Below, piece by piece: positions 61,051 through 64,000 of a stretch of DNA of 64,000 bases. A program made the position numbers and the translations under genes. This DNA is from Anaerolineales bacterium UBA2181. Lineage in GTDB: Bacteria > Chloroflexota > Anaerolineae > Promineifilales > UBA4811. The stretch covers positions 23,323 through 87,322 of the forward strand of contig DCVT01000046.1 of the NCBI GenBank assembly GCA_002328075.1, in the 5' to 3' direction. How positions within the stretch are numbered: position 1 is the first letter of the stretch; every line of letters starts with the position of its first letter. Below the pieces are notes generated by a model. The model was not told the DNA's origin. It made no database searches and saw nothing but the letters and a program-made list of their open reading frames with translations.

Positions 61051-61901
61051 TTGACGAGATCCGCAAGATCGTGGCCGAGCGTCTGAATGAGACGGACGAC
61101 AAAGGCGCCCGGCTCGACGGCATGGTCGCACTGCGGCGGACAGGGCCCGCGGTGGCGCCGCATGTCTTTGTGGCCGGGGACGACCTCTCCACCCTGGAGA
61201 TTAACCCCAGATACCCGCTCATGACGGTGGTCTCCCGCCTCCACAAGAGACTGCCGGACATTCGCCTGGGGGTGGTGGCGCGGGGATGCGACGAACGGGC
61301 GTACGTCGAGATGGCCAAGCGCAACCAGATCGACCCCGAGCGTCTGGTCATCCTGGGATTCGCCTGCACGGCCGAGGAGGCGCTGGAATGCTATTGCGCT
61401 GAGCCCTTCCCCAAGAACCTGGTGGTGGGTACGCCGGCAGCCCCGGGACCCCAGAACCCCATCGTGGCCAAGTATGACACGATGACCCTGGCAGAGCGGC
61501 GGGCGTTCTGGAAGCAGCAGTTCGTCAAGTGCATCAAGTGCTATGGCTGCCGCAACATCTGTCCCGAGTGTTTCTGCGAGGCCTGTGCGATGGAGGACAA
61601 GGCGTGGGTCGAGCCTGGTTTTCTGGCCCCACCCTTTCCCGCCTTCCACCTGATCCGGGCAATGCACATGGCCAGCCGCTGCATCGCCTGCCGCCAGTGC
61701 GAGCACACCTGTCCGGCGCATATTCCGCTGACGGTGCTGTATGATCTGATGCGACGCGACATGGAAGCGCTGCTGGGTTATGTGCCCGGCGCCGACCTGG
61801 CGGCCCTTCCGCCGCTTTCGGTGACGCTAGAGCAGACCCCCCTGCTTCTCGGCGACGCGCACGACCCCGCGACGATACCGTTGGCTCCCATCGGCCGATG
61901 A
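61047..61901 (+). CDS. FrhB/FdhB-like Fe-S protein with two ferredoxin motifs
   Basis: 284 residues. The region GVVARGCDERAYVEMAKRNQ near residue 77 is the FrhB signature used by F420- or formate dehydrogenase beta subunits; two [4Fe-4S] motifs follow (C162, C165, C168, C172 with extra C175, C177, C180, and C212, C215, C218, C222), then a helical tail with HIPLTVLYDLMRRD. No F420 or flavin motif of FrhB beyond this can be confirmed. It would link FdhA to MvhD/HdrA. ATG 61047 overlaps mvhD; the alternative upstream start at 60948 is an overlap artifact. Confidence 0.75.
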   Translation: MIDEIRKIVAERLNETDDKGARLDGMVALRRTGPAVAPHVFVAGDDLSTLEINPRYPLMTVVSRLHKRLPDIRLGVVARGCDERAYVEMAKRNQIDPERLVILGFACTAEEALECYCAEPFPKNLVVGTPAAPGPQNPIVAKYDTMTLAERRAFWKQQFVKCIKCYGCRNICPECFCEACAMEDKAWVEPGFLAPPFPAFHLIRAMHMASRCIACRQCEHTCPAHIPLTVLYDLMRRDMEALLGYVPGADLAALPPLSVTLEQTPLLLGDAHDPATIPLAPIGR

Positions 61902-61939
61902 GTGACGGGGAAGGTTCACAGGACGGAGGCAATAGAACG

Positions 61940-63985
61940 ATGGATTACAAGAACACATTGACGACCTGCATCTATTGCGGCTGCGGCTGTCAGATGAACA
62001 TAGAGACCCTGGACGGCCAGATCATCGGAGTCTGGCCGTCCAAGACCCAGGAGATCAGCCAGGGAAAGCTGTGCATCAAAGGCTGGAATGTAACCAGCTT
62101 TTCGGATCACGCCGACCGGCTCACGACGCCGCTCATCCGCAAGAACGGGGAGTTGGTCGAGGCGAGTTGGGACGAAGCGCTCACCTTGATGGCTGAACGG
62201 CTAGGCGCCATCAAGACCGAGAGCGGACCCGACAGCGTCGCTTTCCTGGCCTCAGCCAAATGCACCAACGAAGAAAACTATCTGTTCAACAAGCTTGCCC
62301 GCGCGGTGTTCAACACCAACAACATCGATCACTGCGCCCGCCTCTGACACGCTCCCACCGTGGCCGGTCTGGCCGCAGCGTTTGGGAGTGGTGCCATGAC
62401 GAACTCGATCCCCGAGTTCGAGAACGACACGAATTGCTTTCTGATCATCGGTTCCAACACCACCGAGGCACATCCGTTGATCGCCAGCCGGATCATGGCA
62501 GCCAAGGAGCAACGCGGGGCCAAGATCGTGGTGCTGGATCCTCGGCGCATCCAGATCGCCCGAATGGCCGATCTCTACACGCCCTTCCGGCCGGGCACGG
62601 ATGTCGCCATCTTTAACGGCCTGATGAATGTGATCATCAGCGAGGGTTTGGAGGACAAGGAGTACGTCGCCTCGCGGACCGAGGGGTTTGAAGCGCTAAA
62701 GGCCTCGGTGGCCGCCTACACCCCGGAACGGGTCCAAGAGATCAGCAGCGTCCCGGCCGACACACTCAGGCAGGCCGCCCGGCTGTACGCCCAGAACCGG
62801 CCGTCGGCGATCATCTACGCCATGGGCATCACCCAGCACACCACCGGCGTGGACAATGTCAAATCGTGCGCCAACCTGGCCATGCTCTGCGGCAACGTGG
62901 GCGTCGCCGGGGGTGGGGTCAACCCGCTGCGCGGTCAGAACAACGTGCAGGGCGCGTGCGACATGGGCGGTCTGCCCAACGTCTATCCCGCCTATCAGGT
63001 GGTGACCTTGCCCGAGGTGCAGGCCAAGTTCAAGCAGGCCTGGGGCAGCACCTCGGACCTCAAGGTCGGGCTGACGGTCACCGAGATGATCAACGCCGTG
63101 GGCGACGGGCGACTTCGGGCGCTGTATGTGATGGGCGAAAACCCGGCCGTGTCCGATCCGGACCTGAACCACGCGCACCACTGCCTGGACCAGACCGAGT
63201 TCATGGTGGTGCAGGACATCTTTTTGACCGAGACGGCGCAACTGGCGCACGTGGTTCTGCCGGCCGCATCGTTCATCGAAAAGGAAGGCACCTTTACCGG
63301 AACCGACCGGCGGGTGCAGTTGCTGCAAAAGGCGGTCGAACCGCCCGGGAGCGCCCGGCCGGACTGGCAGATCATCTGTGATGTGGCCCGCAAGATGGGC
63401 GCCAGCGGCTTTGAGTTTGCCTCGGCCAAGGAGATCATGGTAGAGATCGCCAAGTTGGCTCCCAGCTATGGCGGCATCACCTATGAGCGGTTGGAGGAAT
63501 TGGGCTTTCTCCACTGGCCGTGCCCGGCGCCGGATCACCCCGGCACCCCGTACCTGCACAAGGGCAAATTCTCCCGCGGCCAGGGCCTTTTCCACGCCAT
63601 CGAGTTCAAAGAGCCGGCCGAGTTGACCGATGAGGAGTACCCGCTGACGCTGACCACCGGCCGGTTGATGTTCCATTACCATACCGGCACCATGACCCGG
63701 CGCACGGAAAAGTTGCACCAGGAAGTGCCGCGGGCCTATGTGGAAATGCACCCCGACGATGCGGCCAACGTCAAGCTCGGCCACCACAATCGCATCCGCG
63801 TGCTCAGCCGGCGAGGCCAGATCGAGCTGGACGTTCGGGTGACCAAGCGGATCAAGCCCGGCGTCGTGTTCATCCCGTTCCACTTTGCCGAGGCAGCCGC
63901 CAACGCGCTGACCAACTCCGCCATCGACCCGGTAGCCAAGATACCGGAATACAAGGTGTGCGCGGTCAAGGTGGAGGCGCTCTAG
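61940..63985 (+). CDS. fdhA: formate dehydrogenase, selenocysteine type (Sec136)
   Basis: 681 residues if TGA 62345-62347 is selenocysteine. N-terminal [4Fe-4S] site: C10, C13, C17, C45 with Lys47 after it, as in E. coli FdhF. The Sec position U136-H137 fits the FdhF U140-H141 motif (CARLUHAPTVAG). Molybdopterin-binding stretches include NTTEAHPLIASRI, GITQHTTG, GGGVNPLRGQNNVQGA and a C-terminal MoCo domain with ARLMFHYHTGTMTRR-like signature. It oxidises formate or reduces CO2 at the Mo/W centre. GGAGG at 61925-61929 selects ATG 61940 over ATG 61898, which overlaps the upstream stop. No formate transporter in the window. Confidence 0.93.
62351..62388 (+). promoter_or_regulatory. bacterial SECIS element of fdhA
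   Basis: Lower stem CTCCCA (62352-62357) with TGGGAG (62383-62388), upper stem GGCC/GGCC (62362-62365 and 62371-62374) and loop GGTCT (62366-62370). The GGUCU loop matches that of E. coli fdhF. Loop starts 18 bases after the UGA. Confidence 0.75.
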
Positions 63986-64000
63986 AAACCTGGCCGAAAA

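Noticed and set aside
1..64000. tRNA, rRNA, tmRNA and CRISPR arrays
   Set aside because: Reading for T-loop and anticodon patterns and for regularly spaced repeats gave no convincing candidate; a covariance-model search was not possible here.

Overview
The window is GC-rich bacterial DNA, densely coding on both strands, with many 4-bp ATGA stop/start overlaps. It looks like an anaerobe or facultative anaerobe with flexible electron carriers. The gene mix (Na+-pumping decarboxylase operon, flavin-based Hdr/formate dehydrogenase cluster, selenoproteins, a LysW-like domain on a GreA-type factor, MFELPE-type Fpg/Nei protein, CPBP-subtilase fusion) fits a member of the Chloroflexota (Anaerolineae or Caldilineae-like). 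That placement is inference; there is no rRNA in the window.

Layout. 2-4134: arginine/ornithine genes (argB end, argD, a GNAT of the N-acetylglutamate synthase type, argJ) with an internally deleted argG pseudogene and a possible argH remnant. 4135-17170: mixed housekeeping genes: Fpg/Nei-like protein, glycogen synthase, M20 dipeptidase, HAD phosphatase, SDR epimerase, CPBP-S8 protease fusion, lipoprotein esterase, macro-domain protein. 17160-21328 (minus): a GH13 glucosidase, an IS21 remnant in which istA and istB are fused by a deletion, a broken ChbG-type deacetylase and an Fe-S protein. 21471-32535: Nudix protein, small membrane proteins, a beta-propeller/dead-LytM protein, a B12-radical SAM protein, a LysW-GreA fusion, a two-gene sarcosine/proline-oxidase-like dehydrogenase and a VKOR.

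32650-35774: a selenium-metabolism operon (yedE, yedF, cysteine desulfurase, DUF3343) behind a promoter, a structured leader and a strong intrinsic terminator. The leader holds a tiny ORF ending in UGA, followed by a SECIS-like hairpin. I propose it is a selenium-sensing attenuator. 35889-49169: exonuclease III, DinB, Pgi, a four-gene Na+-translocating methylmalonyl-CoA decarboxylase-type operon, a sugar-nucleotide/glycosyltransferase operon and an MFS transporter.

49280-63985: the main system, about 15 kb, one strand. hdrC-hdrB, then a six-gene signalling block (two DRTGG proteins, CBS-HATPase, HATPase, PHP, SpoIIE-like), then the N-terminal half of HdrA as a selenoprotein (Sec196), NuoE, a [2Fe-2S] protein, NuoF, a NuoG-like/HdrA C-terminal fusion, MvhD, an FrhB-like Fe-S protein and a selenocysteine formate dehydrogenase (Sec136). 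HdrA is thus split, with a NADH dehydrogenase module inserted between the halves. The set predicts a soluble NAD(H)-formate-ferredoxin/disulfide electron-bifurcating complex. Both selenoproteins depend on selenium, linking this cluster to the selenium operon 14 kb upstream.
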